In this document: positions 17,478 through 26,244 of the stretch, in pieces
How the letters are laid out: each line of letters opens with the position of its first letter
How positions within the stretch are numbered: position 1 is the stretch's first letter
Origin: Polaromonas sp.
GTDB lineage: Bacteria > Pseudomonadota > Gammaproteobacteria > Burkholderiales > Burkholderiaceae_C
Direction of reading: 5' to 3'
Assembly: GCF_029945685.1 (NCBI RefSeq)
Contig: NZ_JAQSDA010000014.1
Span: 1-64,000, forward strand
Length of the DNA stretch: 64,000 nucleotides
Position numbers and translations under genes: made by a program
The notes under the pieces: generated by a model
What the model saw: only the letters and a program-made list of their open reading frames with translations
The model's database searches: none
What the model was told of the DNA's origin: nothing

Positions 17478-18823
17478 ACACCACCACTACCCTGAGCTCG
17501 CGCACCACGGACGCGACGACCATCAGCCTGCAGGAAGGCTATTTCGCCAAGCGCAATGCGCTGGACTGGATTTTTGCGGCCATCGCGCTGGCCGGCGGTC
17601 TGTACGGCCTTGCCAGGTACGGCGCTTTCATGGACGTCTATGAAAAGGGCATTTTGCTGGGCACCATTCCTGCCGTGATCGCCATGGGCTGGTTCTGGCG
17701 TCCGCTGCGCGCGCTGATGCTGCTGGTGGCGGGATTTTCCCTACTCGGCATCGTGTCTTACCAGGGTGATCTGGCACGCGCCGAACAGGTGTTCTGGCTC
17801 AAGTATTTCCTGTCCAGCCAGTCGGCCATTTTGTGGATGAGCGTGCTGTTTTTCATGAGTACCGCGTTTTACTGGATGGGCATGTTTGCCCGCGGGCAAA
17901 GCGGCACCATGGAGTTGCTTGGCTCGCGGATTGCCTGGGTGGCTGTGGGTATGGCACTGGTCGGCACCATGGTGCGCTGGTACGAAAGCTACCTCATCGG
18001 CGCCGACGTCGGCCACATTCCGGTCAGCAACCTGTACGAGGTGTTCGTGCTGTTCAGCTGGATGACCGCAGCGTTCTACCTTTACTTCGAAGCCCAGTAC
18101 AAGACCCGCACCATGGGTGCGTTTGTCATGCTGGTGGTAAGTGCGGCCGTAGGTTTCCTGCTCTGGTACACCGTGGTCCGCGAAGCGCATGAAATCCAGC
18201 CGCTGGTGCCTGCCCTCAAGAGCTGGTGGATGAAACTGCATGTGCCTGCCAACTTCATCGGTTACGGCATGTTCTCGCTGGCGGCCATGGTGTCGCTGGC
18301 TTACCTGATCAAGCAGCAGGCGCTGGAGACCCGCTGGTACAGGCTGACGCCACTGTGGCTGCTGGGTGTGGTCCTGTGTTTTGTGCCGATTGTGTTTCGC
18401 AAGTCGACCGAGATCGGGGGCACCAATTACTGGCTCGGTTATCTGCTGGTCTCCGGCCTGATAGCCGCCGCCATTTTGCTGGGCCGCCAGCGTATCGCTG
18501 CGCGTCTGCCGAGCGCCGAGGTGCTCGACGACGTGATGTACAAGGCCATCGCCGTTGGTTTTGCGTTTTTCACCATTGCCACCGTGCTGGGCGCCTTGTG
18601 GGCGGCCGAAGCCTGGGGCGGCTACTGGAGCTGGGACCCCAAGGAAACCTGGGCATTGATTGTCTGGCTCAACTATGCGGCCTGGCTGCACATGCGGCTG
18701 ATGAAGGGCCTGCGTGGTACCGTGGCCGCCTGGTGGGCCCTGGTCGGGCTGGCCGTCACCACGTTTGCCTTTCTGGGGGTGAACATGTTTCTGTCGGGCC
18801 TGCACAGTTACGGAACCTTGTAG
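17474..18823 (+). CDS. ccsA: Cytochrome c biogenesis protein CcsA (ResC)
   Basis: 449 residues, polytopic. It contains the tryptophan-rich WWD haem-handling motif, WGGYWSWDPKETWAL, near 377-391, and conserved external histidines near VREAHEIQPLVPAL and KSWWMKLHV. With ResB it moves haem across the membrane and ligates it to CXXCH of periplasmic cytochromes, for example the c4 gene next door. It starts with ATG overlapping the resB stop. Confidence 0.95.
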   Translation: MNTTTTLSSRTTDATTISLQEGYFAKRNALDWIFAAIALAGGLYGLARYGAFMDVYEKGILLGTIPAVIAMGWFWRPLRALMLLVAGFSLLGIVSYQGDLARAEQVFWLKYFLSSQSAILWMSVLFFMSTAFYWMGMFARGQSGTMELLGSRIAWVAVGMALVGTMVRWYESYLIGADVGHIPVSNLYEVFVLFSWMTAAFYLYFEAQYKTRTMGAFVMLVVSAAVGFLLWYTVVREAHEIQPLVPALKSWWMKLHVPANFIGYGMFSLAAMVSLAYLIKQQALETRWYRLTPLWLLGVVLCFVPIVFRKSTEIGGTNYWLGYLLVSGLIAAAILLGRQRIAARLPSAEVLDDVMYKAIAVGFAFFTIATVLGALWAAEAWGGYWSWDPKETWALIVWLNYAAWLHMRLMKGLRGTVAAWWALVGLAVTTFAFLGVNMFLSGLHSYGTL

Positions 18824-18901
18824 CCGGGATTTGAATCCTTGTAAGAAGCGGCTGCGTACCAAGACTAACTCCCAGCCACTTCACCACAACAAGGACACAC
18901 C

Positions 18902-19900
18902 ATGCTCATCAAGACCGACCACCGTGGCTTCGACCACGGCGTTCCCAGCGACATCACGCCCGAGGGCGTTTACCAGCAGCGGCGCGACCTTATCAAGCTG
19001 ATGGCGACCGGCGCGGCCGGGGCCACCATCGCCTCCTGGGCCGGTCGGGAAGCGCTGGCGCAGGCTGTCACTAAACCCGGGAAGCTGGCGGCTTTGCCTG
19101 GCGCCAAGTCAGGGGTGGCGGGTGCGGTCACGATGGAGAAAGTGACTGACTACAAGGACGTCACAAGCTACAACAACTTCTATGAATTCGGCACCGACAA
19201 GTCGGATCCGGCCAAAAATGCCCACACCCTGGTGACCAAGCCCTGGACGGTGGCCATTGAAGGCCTGGTCAAGCAGCCGAAGACTTATGCCATCGAAGAC
19301 CTGATCAAGCTCAGCGCCCAGGAAGAACGCATCTACCGTCTGCGCTGCGTGGAGGGCTGGTCCATGGTGGTTCCCTGGGTTGGCTATTCGCTGGCGGAAT
19401 TGATCAAGAAGGTCGAGCCGCTGGGCAACGCCAAATATGTCGAGTTCATCACCCAGGCCGATCCCAAGACCATGCCGTTCGTCGGCTCGCGTGTGCTGGA
19501 CTGGCCCTATGTGGAGGCGCTGCGCATGGACGAGGCGATGCACCCGCTGACCCTTCTGAGCTTTGGCATGTACGGCGAAGTGCTGCCGAACCAGAGCGGT
19601 GCGCCGGTACGCCTGGTGGTGCCATGGAAATACGGTTTCAAGAGCGGCAAGAGCATTGTCAAGATCCGCTTTACCGACAAGGAACCGCGTACCGCATGGA
19701 ACAAGGCGGCTGCCAACGAATACGGGTTTTATTCCAATGTGAACCCCTCTGTGGACCATCCGCGCTGGAGCCAGGCGACCGAACGCCGTATTGGCGAAGA
19801 CGGGCTGTTCGCCAAGAAACGCAAGACCTTGATGTTCAACGGTTACGAGGCCCAGGTGGGGCAGTTGTATGCGGGCATGGACCTGAAGAAGTTTTATTGA
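18902..19900 (+). CDS. msrP: Protein-methionine-sulfoxide reductase catalytic subunit MsrP (YedY)
   Basis: 332 residues, molybdopterin-dependent, periplasmic. A Tat signal contains RRDLIK (27-32) and a hydrophobic stretch ending near ALAQ54. The molybdenum-coordinating Cys is C149 in YRLRCVEGW. It reduces oxidised methionine residues in envelope proteins using electrons from MsrQ. It starts 11 bp after a purine-rich AAGGACAC site. The following gene is its partner, msrQ, 69 bp downstream. Export depends on Tat, and tatABC is also in this window. Confidence 0.96.
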   Translation: MLIKTDHRGFDHGVPSDITPEGVYQQRRDLIKLMATGAAGATIASWAGREALAQAVTKPGKLAALPGAKSGVAGAVTMEKVTDYKDVTSYNNFYEFGTDKSDPAKNAHTLVTKPWTVAIEGLVKQPKTYAIEDLIKLSAQEERIYRLRCVEGWSMVVPWVGYSLAELIKKVEPLGNAKYVEFITQADPKTMPFVGSRVLDWPYVEALRMDEAMHPLTLLSFGMYGEVLPNQSGAPVRLVVPWKYGFKSGKSIVKIRFTDKEPRTAWNKAAANEYGFYSNVNPSVDHPRWSQATERRIGEDGLFAKKRKTLMFNGYEAQVGQLYAGMDLKKFY

Positions 19901-19969
19901 TTCGCTGCCGGCGCTCGCCGGGACGCCACACCTCGTGCGGCACCCCGGCGCCGTCTCGGCTTTTCAACC

Positions 19970-20614
19970 ATGAAAAAACTTCTCCTCCATCCCGCGGCCA
20001 AACCGGTGGTGTTCGCCGCCTGTCTGTTGCCTTTTATCTGGCTGTTCTACAGCGCGCTGAGCAACCAGCTCGGTGCCAACCCCGCGGAAGCACTGATCCG
20101 GGCAACGGGCGACTGGACCCTTCGTTTCCTGTGCGTCGTGCTGGCCGTCACACCGCTGCGGGTGATCAGCAACACGCCCGCACTCGCACGTTTTCGCCGC
20201 ATGCTGGGGCTGTTTGTCTATTTTTACGTGCTGGTCCACCTGCTCAGCTACAGCTGGTTCGACATGGGTTTTGATGTGGCCGACATCGTCAAGGACATCA
20301 TCAAGCGGCCATTTATCCTGGTGGGTTTTGCCGCTTTCCTGCTGCTGACGCCGTTGGCTGCGACCTCCTTCAACGCAGCCATCCGCAAGCTCGGTGCGAA
20401 GCGCTGGCAAATGCTGCACAAGTTGGTGTACCTGATTGCCGGCCTGGGCCTCCTGCATTTTTTCTGGATGCGCTCAGGCAAGAACGATTTTGCCGAGGTG
20501 TCGGTCTATGCAGCCATCCTTGCGGTGCTGCTGGGCTGGCGCGTATGGCAGCGCTGGGGGCGGCGCAAGGCTTCGGCGGGCCCGCGTCCTGTCCCGGCGA
20601 CGCGTCTGCCTTGA
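19970..20614 (+). CDS. msrQ: MsrQ (YedZ), haem-binding membrane subunit of MsrPQ
   Basis: 214 residues with about five or six membrane segments, ferric-reductase-like fold. Conserved histidines that can bind b haem are visible in YVLVHLLSY, MLHKLVYL and LGLLHFF. It passes electrons from the quinone pool or flavin to MsrP. It forms an operon with msrP. A family A repeat follows the stop codon. Confidence 0.94.
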   Translation: MKKLLLHPAAKPVVFAACLLPFIWLFYSALSNQLGANPAEALIRATGDWTLRFLCVVLAVTPLRVISNTPALARFRRMLGLFVYFYVLVHLLSYSWFDMGFDVADIVKDIIKRPFILVGFAAFLLLTPLAATSFNAAIRKLGAKRWQMLHKLVYLIAGLGLLHFFWMRSGKNDFAEVSVYAAILAVLLGWRVWQRWGRRKASAGPRPVPATRLP

Positions 20615-20620
20615 GTGGGG

Positions 20621-20683
20621 TGCTCCTGAATCAGGAGCTGGTGGCGCACGAGGGGTAAGGGCTGGAACAGGTTTTTGCCCTGA
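20621..20683 (+). repeat. Family A repeat, copy A3 (GCTCCTGA head variant)
   Basis: TGCTCCTGAATCAGGAGCTG is a perfect palindrome (GCTCCTGA-A-TCAGGAGC), followed by GGCGCACG, GTAAGGGCTGGAACAGG and TTTTT. The tail matches other A copies even though the head is a different palindrome. It lies between the convergent msrQ and ODP genes. Confidence 0.65.
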
Positions 20684-20685
20684 AT

Positions 20686-21603
20686 CTAGGCGTTCACTGC
20701 CCGCAGCGGCGGCCGGGTCTGGCGAGCGACGGGGTCGATGCTCGCCACAGGCAACTGGTAAGCGCGATCGTCAAACAGGTCGATACCGCACATCAGGTTT
20801 TCAATCCAGTTGAAGAATTCGGTCACCGCCTGCTTGCCGAAGATGGGCGCACCGTGTTGCGGCACCAGCATGGCGATGTCCATGGGCCGCACCATGTTCA
20901 CCCACAAGCGCAGGATCTTGTTCGATACCATGTAGCGCCGGTGGAAACCTTCCATCAGCGGAATGTGCGCTTTGAGGCTGGTGACCGGTACACGCGCTTG
21001 CGCACCGGACATCATCGACACCCCGAGATCGCCCGTGAACAGGATGCGGCTTACCGGATCGTAGAAGTGGAAATTGCCTTCAGAGTGCATGAAGTGTGCC
21101 GGAATCAACCACAATTCATGGCGGCCCAGAGGCAGGCGCCCGCCGCCGTCGGGCACGCCGATCACGCGTTTGTCGGTCTTGCCGACCTTGGTGAAGTGCG
21201 GAACAAAACGCTCCCACACCCGTGAAATCACCAGCATGGCCTGGGTGCTGCTCAGCCAGCGATCCAGCGAAGCGATGATGTCGGGGTCTGCATGCGAGGC
21301 GATGATGTACGACAGCTTGTGCGGCGGAAAATGCTGCGTCATGCCCATGAACAGTTCGTTGTAGGCCAGGTTGCCGCCGGGGTCAATGATGGCTCCCGTG
21401 CCGTTGTCCACGATGAGGAACTGGTTGGCCTGAACCGCCTGCCCATCTTCCTCGATGAGGTCGCTGAACATCAGGCAGGCGTGATTTTTGTCGCGGTAAA
21501 GTTCCAGAGGCATATCAGTGGGCAAGCTCGATTTGAAGAAAACCGACTGTACTTCCACCTCTGCCGAAATCGCTTGATGAGCATCAAGCGACGTTGAGCT
21601 CAA
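20686..21603 (-). CDS. ODP-type metallo-beta-lactamase-fold di-iron protein
   Basis: 305 residues. The fold is that of the flavodiiron (FprA-like) lactamase module without a flavodoxin domain. Metal-site residues are visible as HADPD (104-108, replacing classic HxHxDH), His170/His173 in AHFMHS, Asp192 in TGDLG and VPQHGAP near 265. ODP proteins bind oxygen at a di-iron centre and serve as sensors or detoxifiers in some bacteria; which role applies here is unknown. The start is TTG at 21603, overlapping the lysA TGA (TTGA); ATG at residue 31 is an alternative. It is probably cotranscribed with lysA. Confidence 0.75.
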   Translation of the reverse strand: MSSTSLDAHQAISAEVEVQSVFFKSSLPTDMPLELYRDKNHACLMFSDLIEEDGQAVQANQFLIVDNGTGAIIDPGGNLAYNELFMGMTQHFPPHKLSYIIASHADPDIIASLDRWLSSTQAMLVISRVWERFVPHFTKVGKTDKRVIGVPDGGGRLPLGRHELWLIPAHFMHSEGNFHFYDPVSRILFTGDLGVSMMSGAQARVPVTSLKAHIPLMEGFHRRYMVSNKILRLWVNMVRPMDIAMLVPQHGAPIFGKQAVTEFFNWIENLMCGIDLFDDRAYQLPVASIDPVARQTRPPLRAVNA

Positions 21604-22889
21604 GGCAACAATTTTTCGCCGCGGAAGGTGTCTGCCGCTGTTTCGCGCTCGCGTATGAGGTGGGCCTGGTCACCATCGACCAACAGCTCGGCAGCACGGC
21701 CCCGGGTGTTGTAGTTGCTGGCCATGCTCATGCAGTAGGCGCCCGCTGAAAGCACGGCCAGACGATCTCCGGCGGCCACAGCCAATGTGCGATCACGGCC
21801 TATCCAGTCGCCGCTTTCGCAGACCGGGCCCACGACGTCATAACACGCCTCCTGCCTCTCCTGGTGCTGCGCAAGTGGAACGATGGCATGAAATGCCTGG
21901 TACATGGCGGGCCGTGGCAGGTCGTTCATCGCGGCGTCAATGACGCAGAAATTTTTCTGTTCACCGGGCTTGAGGTAAAGCACCTCGGTCAGGCAAACAC
22001 CGGCATTGCCCACCAGCGAACGACCCGGCTCGACCATGAATTTTTTTCTGCCATGACCACGCGCATCCAGCTTGGCCAGCAGTTCCTGCCAGAGCGCATC
22101 TGCTGCGGGCGGCGTGTCGTGGTTGTAATTGATCCCCAGGCCGCCACCGAAGTCGATATGTTCAATCGGTATGCCGGCCGCTTCAATGCTGTCAACCAGG
22201 TCCAGCACCCGGTCCATGGCGTCCAGGTAGGGTGTGGTCTCGGTGATCTGCGAGCCGATGTGGCAGTCGATGCCGACGACTCGAAGCCCTTCCAGCGACG
22301 CCGCGTACCGGTAAATCCTCAGCGCATCCTCGTGCGCCACGCCGAACTTGTTGCCCTTGAGGCCGGTCGAGATATAGGGGTGGGTCTTCGGGTCGACATT
22401 GGGGTTGACGCGAATGCTGATGGGCGCGATGCGGCCCATGGCCAACGCCACCCCGGACAGCACATCCAGTTCTGCCTCGCTCTCGACATTGAAGCAACCG
22501 ATGCCGGCGGCGAGGGCCAGCTGCATTTCAGGACGCGTTTTGCCGACACCCGAGAAAATCACTTTGCGCATGTCGCCGCCGGCCGCCCGCACCCGCTCAA
22601 GTTCACCACCGGAAACGATGTCAAAACCACAGCCGGCACGGGCAAACACCTGCAACACGCCGAGCGAGGAATTGGCCTTCATGGCGTAGCAGATCTGCGC
22701 GTGGCGTCCGGCAAAGCCCTGCTGGTAGGCCGCCAGGGCCGCCAGCATGGCGGCTTTGGAATAGACGAACAGAGGTGTGCCGTACTGGCTGGCCAGGCCA
22801 TCAAGGCGGGCCGCTTCGAGGTAGAGGCCGTCCTGGCGGTAGGCCAGCTGGGGGGCGCCTGGCAGCGCGGTTGATGCAGGGGGGGTCAT
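21600..22889 (-). CDS. lysA: Diaminopimelate decarboxylase
   Basis: 429 residues from ATG 22889, chosen because AAGGGG lies 8 bases upstream and a longer in-frame reading has an Arg-rich, non-homologous prefix. It decarboxylates meso-diaminopimelate to L-lysine with PLP. The PLP lysine is K71 in YAMKANSS. HIGSQ, GGGLGI and EPGRSLV give the phosphate-binding and alanine-racemase-like barrel motifs, and CMSMASNYNTRGR lies at the C-terminal substrate site. It lies 13 bp after the LptM-like lipoprotein gene, the common order in betaproteobacteria (cyaY / lipoprotein / lysA). Confidence 0.96.
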   Translation of the reverse strand: MTPPASTALPGAPQLAYRQDGLYLEAARLDGLASQYGTPLFVYSKAAMLAALAAYQQGFAGRHAQICYAMKANSSLGVLQVFARAGCGFDIVSGGELERVRAAGGDMRKVIFSGVGKTRPEMQLALAAGIGCFNVESEAELDVLSGVALAMGRIAPISIRVNPNVDPKTHPYISTGLKGNKFGVAHEDALRIYRYAASLEGLRVVGIDCHIGSQITETTPYLDAMDRVLDLVDSIEAAGIPIEHIDFGGGLGINYNHDTPPAADALWQELLAKLDARGHGRKKFMVEPGRSLVGNAGVCLTEVLYLKPGEQKNFCVIDAAMNDLPRPAMYQAFHAIVPLAQHQERQEACYDVVGPVCESGDWIGRDRTLAVAAGDRLAVLSAGAYCMSMASNYNTRGRAAELLVDGDQAHLIRERETAADTFRGEKLLP

Positions 22890-22902
22890 GGCCGGTGCCC
22901 CT

Positions 22903-23196
22903 TCATCGCAGCGGCAAGGTTGCAGGACCGGATGCCGGTGGCGGAGCCGGCAGATCGGTCGCGGCCGCGTTTTTCGGTGCGCTGGCGGCTGCGGCAGGCG
23001 CAGGCGCGGCGAACGGGGCAATGCCCGCCGGACGCGCTTTGGGCGGCGGCGGGAGAAAGAGGGGGCCTTTCTGGCCGCAAGCGGCAAGACCCATTGCAAT
23101 GGCCAGAGCCGCGGCGACGGTTGAAAGGCCATGAACGCAGGAGGTTGGCTGGCGGCGGCCTAGAATTTGGCGCTGGATTTGAAATCTTGCAAACAT
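22903..23196 (-). CDS. lptM: LptM (YifL)-like small lipoprotein
   Basis: 97 residues from ATG 23196. A long signal peptide (LSTVAAALAIAMGLAAC) ends in a lipobox, with the acylated Cys at about 40. Directly after it comes the family hallmark CGQKGPLFLP; the rest is Ala/Pro-rich and disordered. In E. coli LptM helps mature the LptD-LptE lipopolysaccharide translocon at the outer membrane. Its start is only 12 bp from the divergent cyaY start, so leader and promoter regions must overlap the opposite gene. The start is the least certain part. Confidence 0.75.
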   Translation of the reverse strand: MFARFQIQRQILGRRQPTSCVHGLSTVAAALAIAMGLAACGQKGPLFLPPPPKARPAGIAPFAAPAPAAAASAPKNAAATDLPAPPPASGPATLPLR

Positions 23197-23208
23197 GATG
23201 GGATTGTA

Positions 23209-23544
23209 ATGACCGACCTGGAATATCTGGACCATGCCGAAGCCGCCCTCCAGACGATTGAAATGGCGTGTGACCGCATCAACGACGAAACGGATGCCGA
23301 TGTCGACAACCAGAGGACCGGTGGCATGATCACACTGACTTTTGCCGACTGCAGCCAGATCATCATCAATCTCCAGAAGCCGCTTCAGGAAATCTGGATG
23401 GCCGCCCGCGCTGGCGGTTTTCATTACAGGTACAACCAGGGCCAGTGGACAGACACCAAGGATGGCAGCCTGCTGTTTGAGGAGCTGTCGCGCTACGCCA
23501 GTGCACAGGCTGGCCAGCCGCTGGTCTTCAACCCACCAGCCTGA
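23209..23544 (+). CDS. cyaY: Frataxin homologue CyaY
   Basis: 111 residues (MTDLEYLDHAEAALQTIE). The acidic first helix (D, E rich) and the beta-sheet core with GGMITLTFADCSQIIINLQ and QEIWMAAR are typical. CyaY binds iron and modulates IscS-driven Fe-S cluster assembly. The ATG at 23209 was chosen for homology and GATGGGA upstream. It ends 6 bp before the convergent stop of the PBP1A gene. Confidence 0.95.
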   Translation: MTDLEYLDHAEAALQTIEMACDRINDETDADVDNQRTGGMITLTFADCSQIIINLQKPLQEIWMAARAGGFHYRYNQGQWTDTKDGSLLFEELSRYASAQAGQPLVFNPPA

Positions 23545-23550
23545 TCCTGT

Positions 23551-26004
23551 CTAGTTCTTGAACAGATCGAGAATCCGGCGGCGTTCGTCGCTCGGTGGGG
23601 GAGTCTGAATGGCGGCGCCAGGGGGGACGGGTTGACCCGCAACCGGGTTGTCCGCACCGGCGCCTGCAGCGGGACGGTCACCGAGTCCGACGCTGCTGAT
23701 GCCGGAACCTTTGGCGTATTCGTCATAAAACCACTCGCCGCCGATATTGACAACACCCGGGGGAGCTGAAAACTCGGTCACTGGCACGCCTTTAAGTGCG
23801 TAGTCCATGAAGTTGATCCAGACCGGCAGGCTCAGGCCACCTCCGGTCTCCCGGTCGCCGAGTTTTTTCGGCGTGTCGTAGCCCATCCACACGGCTGCGG
23901 TGAGGGTCGGCTGGAAGCCCACAAACCAGGTGTCAATCGAATCGTTGGTGGTGCCGGTTTTGCCATAAAGGTCTGGCCGCTTCAGGGTCGCCTGTGCCTT
24001 GGCGGCGGTGCCGCTCCGGGCAACTTCCTGCAAGAGGCTTGACATGATGAAGGCGTTGCGCGCTTCGATACCGCGCACTGACTCGTCGAGTGTGGGCACT
24101 GGGCTGTCGACCACGACCTTGCCTTTCTGGTCGGTGATCCTGGTGATCAGATAGGGGTTCACGCGGTAGCCGCCATTGGCAAACACGGAATACCCAATGG
24201 CCATTTGCAGCGGAGTGACCGAGCCGGCGCCCAGCGCCATCGTCAGGTAGGCCGGGTGTTTGTCACCGTCAAAACCAAATCTGGTCACCCATTCCTGGGC
24301 ATATTTGGGACCTATGGCCTGCAGTATCCGGATGGAAATCATGTTTTTAGACTTGGCCAGGCCGCGGCGCAGGCTCATCGGCCCTTCGAAGGTGCCGTCG
24401 TAATTCTTTGGCTCCCAAGGCTGGCCACCAGTGACGCCAGCGTCAAAAAACAGGGGGGCGTCGTTGACGACCGTCGCGGGGGTGAAGCCCTTTTCGAGGG
24501 CGGCAGAATAGATGAACGGCTTGAAGCTGGAGCCGGGCTGTCGCCAGGCCTGCGTCACATGATTGAACTTGTTTTTCTCGAAGTCAAAACCACCGACCAG
24601 CGCCCTGATCGCACCGCTGCGCGGATCCAGCGCCACGAAAGCGCCCTCGACCTCAGGGAGCTGCGTGATCTCCCAGGTGTTTTTGGGCGTTTTGGTCACG
24701 CGGATCAGCGCGCCAGGACGGATCCGGATGTTGGGAGCTGCTTTTTCGGACAGGCCCGACTGGGCGGGTTTGAGGCCGTCGCCAGTGATTTCGATGGTTT
24801 CGCTGTTCTGGCGAAGGGCCACGATTTTTTTCGGGCCGGCTTCCAGTACCACTGCCGACATCACGTCATCGTTGTCCGGACTCTCGGCCAGCGCATCGTC
24901 AATCGCGTCTTCGGTTTCCTTGGGATCGCTGGACAGGGCGATGAATTTTTCGGGACCGCGGTAAATCTGGCGTCTTTCATAATCCATGATGCCTTTGCGC
25001 AACGCCCTGTAGGCCATGGTCTGATCGGCCGCCCGCAGGGTGGTGAAGACATTCAGACCGCGTGTGTAGGTTTCGTCGCCATACTGGCTGTACACCAGCT
25101 GGCGTACGGTTTCCGCCACAAATTCAGCATGCACTCTCCCTGAGTCAGGACCGGATTTGACCTTGATGTCTTCGTTTTTTGCTGCCGCCGACTGCTCCGC
25201 CGTGATGAAGCCGTTTTCTTCCATGCGCTCAATGATGTACAGCTGGCGCGCTTTGGCCCGCCTCGGGTTGCTGATCGGGTTGTAAGCGGACGGGGCCTTG
25301 GGCAGACCGGCGAGCATGGCAGCCTCCGCAATGCTGATGGATTTAAGCGGCTTGCCGAAATAAATCTCGGACGCGGCGGCAAAGCCGTACGCGCGCTGCC
25401 CCAGGAAGATCTGGTTCATGTAGATCTCCAGAATTTGATCCTTGCTCAGAAGGTGTTCCAGCTTGAAGGTCAGCAGGATCTCGTAAATTTTCCGCGTGTA
25501 GCTCTTTTCGGTCGACAGGTAGACATTGCGGGCGACCTGCATGGTGATGGTCGAGGCACCCTGACTCTTGGCCCGCCCTACGTTGGCGAGGCCGGCCCGG
25601 ATCACGCCGATGTAGTCGACCCCGCCATGGGAGAAAAAGCGTGCGTCTTCAATGGCCAGCACCGCATCCTTCATCACTTTGGGTATCTCTCCTATCGGCG
25701 TCAGATTGCGGCGTTCCTCGCCAAACTCGCCAATCAGGACGGCATCTGCTGAATAGACGCGCAGTGGAAGCTTGGGTCGATAGTCCAGCAAATCAGACAC
25801 ATCCGGCAGGTTGGGGTAGGCCACCGCCAGTGCAACGGCAATGATGATCAGAAGTGAAACAAGGCCAGCCAGCGCCAGACCCAAGCCCCATGCGAGGACC
25901 TTGAGTAGCCTGGGTAGCCAGGGAAGCCGGCCGGCAGGGGAGGGACGGGATTCGGGAGTCGAAGAATTTGACGGCATGGGTTTAACGTAAGTTCGCGCCA
26001 GCAT
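23551..26004 (-). CDS. mrcA: Penicillin-binding protein 1A (bifunctional transglycosylase/transpeptidase)
   Basis: 817 residues, class A PBP. The cytoplasmic tail and single membrane anchor lie at about 35-63. In the glycosyltransferase domain the catalytic Glu is E119 in IEDARFFSHGG, with GASTITMQVARN downstream. The middle part carries an OB-like insert typical of PBP1A. The transpeptidase has SxxK in PGSSFKPF near 490, SKN further on and KTGTTND near 681. It polymerises and crosslinks peptidoglycan. ATG 26004 has GGGA upstream; ATG 25977 is possible. It is divergent from pilM, the usual order in many proteobacteria. Confidence 0.96.
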   Translation of the reverse strand: MLARTYVKPMPSNSSTPESRPSPAGRLPWLPRLLKVLAWGLGLALAGLVSLLIIIAVALAVAYPNLPDVSDLLDYRPKLPLRVYSADAVLIGEFGEERRNLTPIGEIPKVMKDAVLAIEDARFFSHGGVDYIGVIRAGLANVGRAKSQGASTITMQVARNVYLSTEKSYTRKIYEILLTFKLEHLLSKDQILEIYMNQIFLGQRAYGFAAASEIYFGKPLKSISIAEAAMLAGLPKAPSAYNPISNPRRAKARQLYIIERMEENGFITAEQSAAAKNEDIKVKSGPDSGRVHAEFVAETVRQLVYSQYGDETYTRGLNVFTTLRAADQTMAYRALRKGIMDYERRQIYRGPEKFIALSSDPKETEDAIDDALAESPDNDDVMSAVVLEAGPKKIVALRQNSETIEITGDGLKPAQSGLSEKAAPNIRIRPGALIRVTKTPKNTWEITQLPEVEGAFVALDPRSGAIRALVGGFDFEKNKFNHVTQAWRQPGSSFKPFIYSAALEKGFTPATVVNDAPLFFDAGVTGGQPWEPKNYDGTFEGPMSLRRGLAKSKNMISIRILQAIGPKYAQEWVTRFGFDGDKHPAYLTMALGAGSVTPLQMAIGYSVFANGGYRVNPYLITRITDQKGKVVVDSPVPTLDESVRGIEARNAFIMSSLLQEVARSGTAAKAQATLKRPDLYGKTGTTNDSIDTWFVGFQPTLTAAVWMGYDTPKKLGDRETGGGLSLPVWINFMDYALKGVPVTEFSAPPGVVNIGGEWFYDEYAKGSGISSVGLGDRPAAGAGADNPVAGQPVPPGAAIQTPPPSDERRRILDLFKN

Positions 26005-26244
26005 TGGAAAAATCCCGGATGCTGGAAGACTTTGCAGGTTGTCGGGGATTTCACATTTTGCAATTGTGGCTTTGTCGCCGCGCCGGCATCAAGCCGGCCA
26101 AGCCATCAAAAGCGTCTACTTTTGACAACGGTGATAGTAAGCGAAAACTGGAAAATCCTTTGTTGTACAAGGACCTTACTGATAGCATTCAAGTGATTTC
26201 TTAAGTTTGTAAGGCTACATATTAGCCGTCATCTGGGGACCGTT

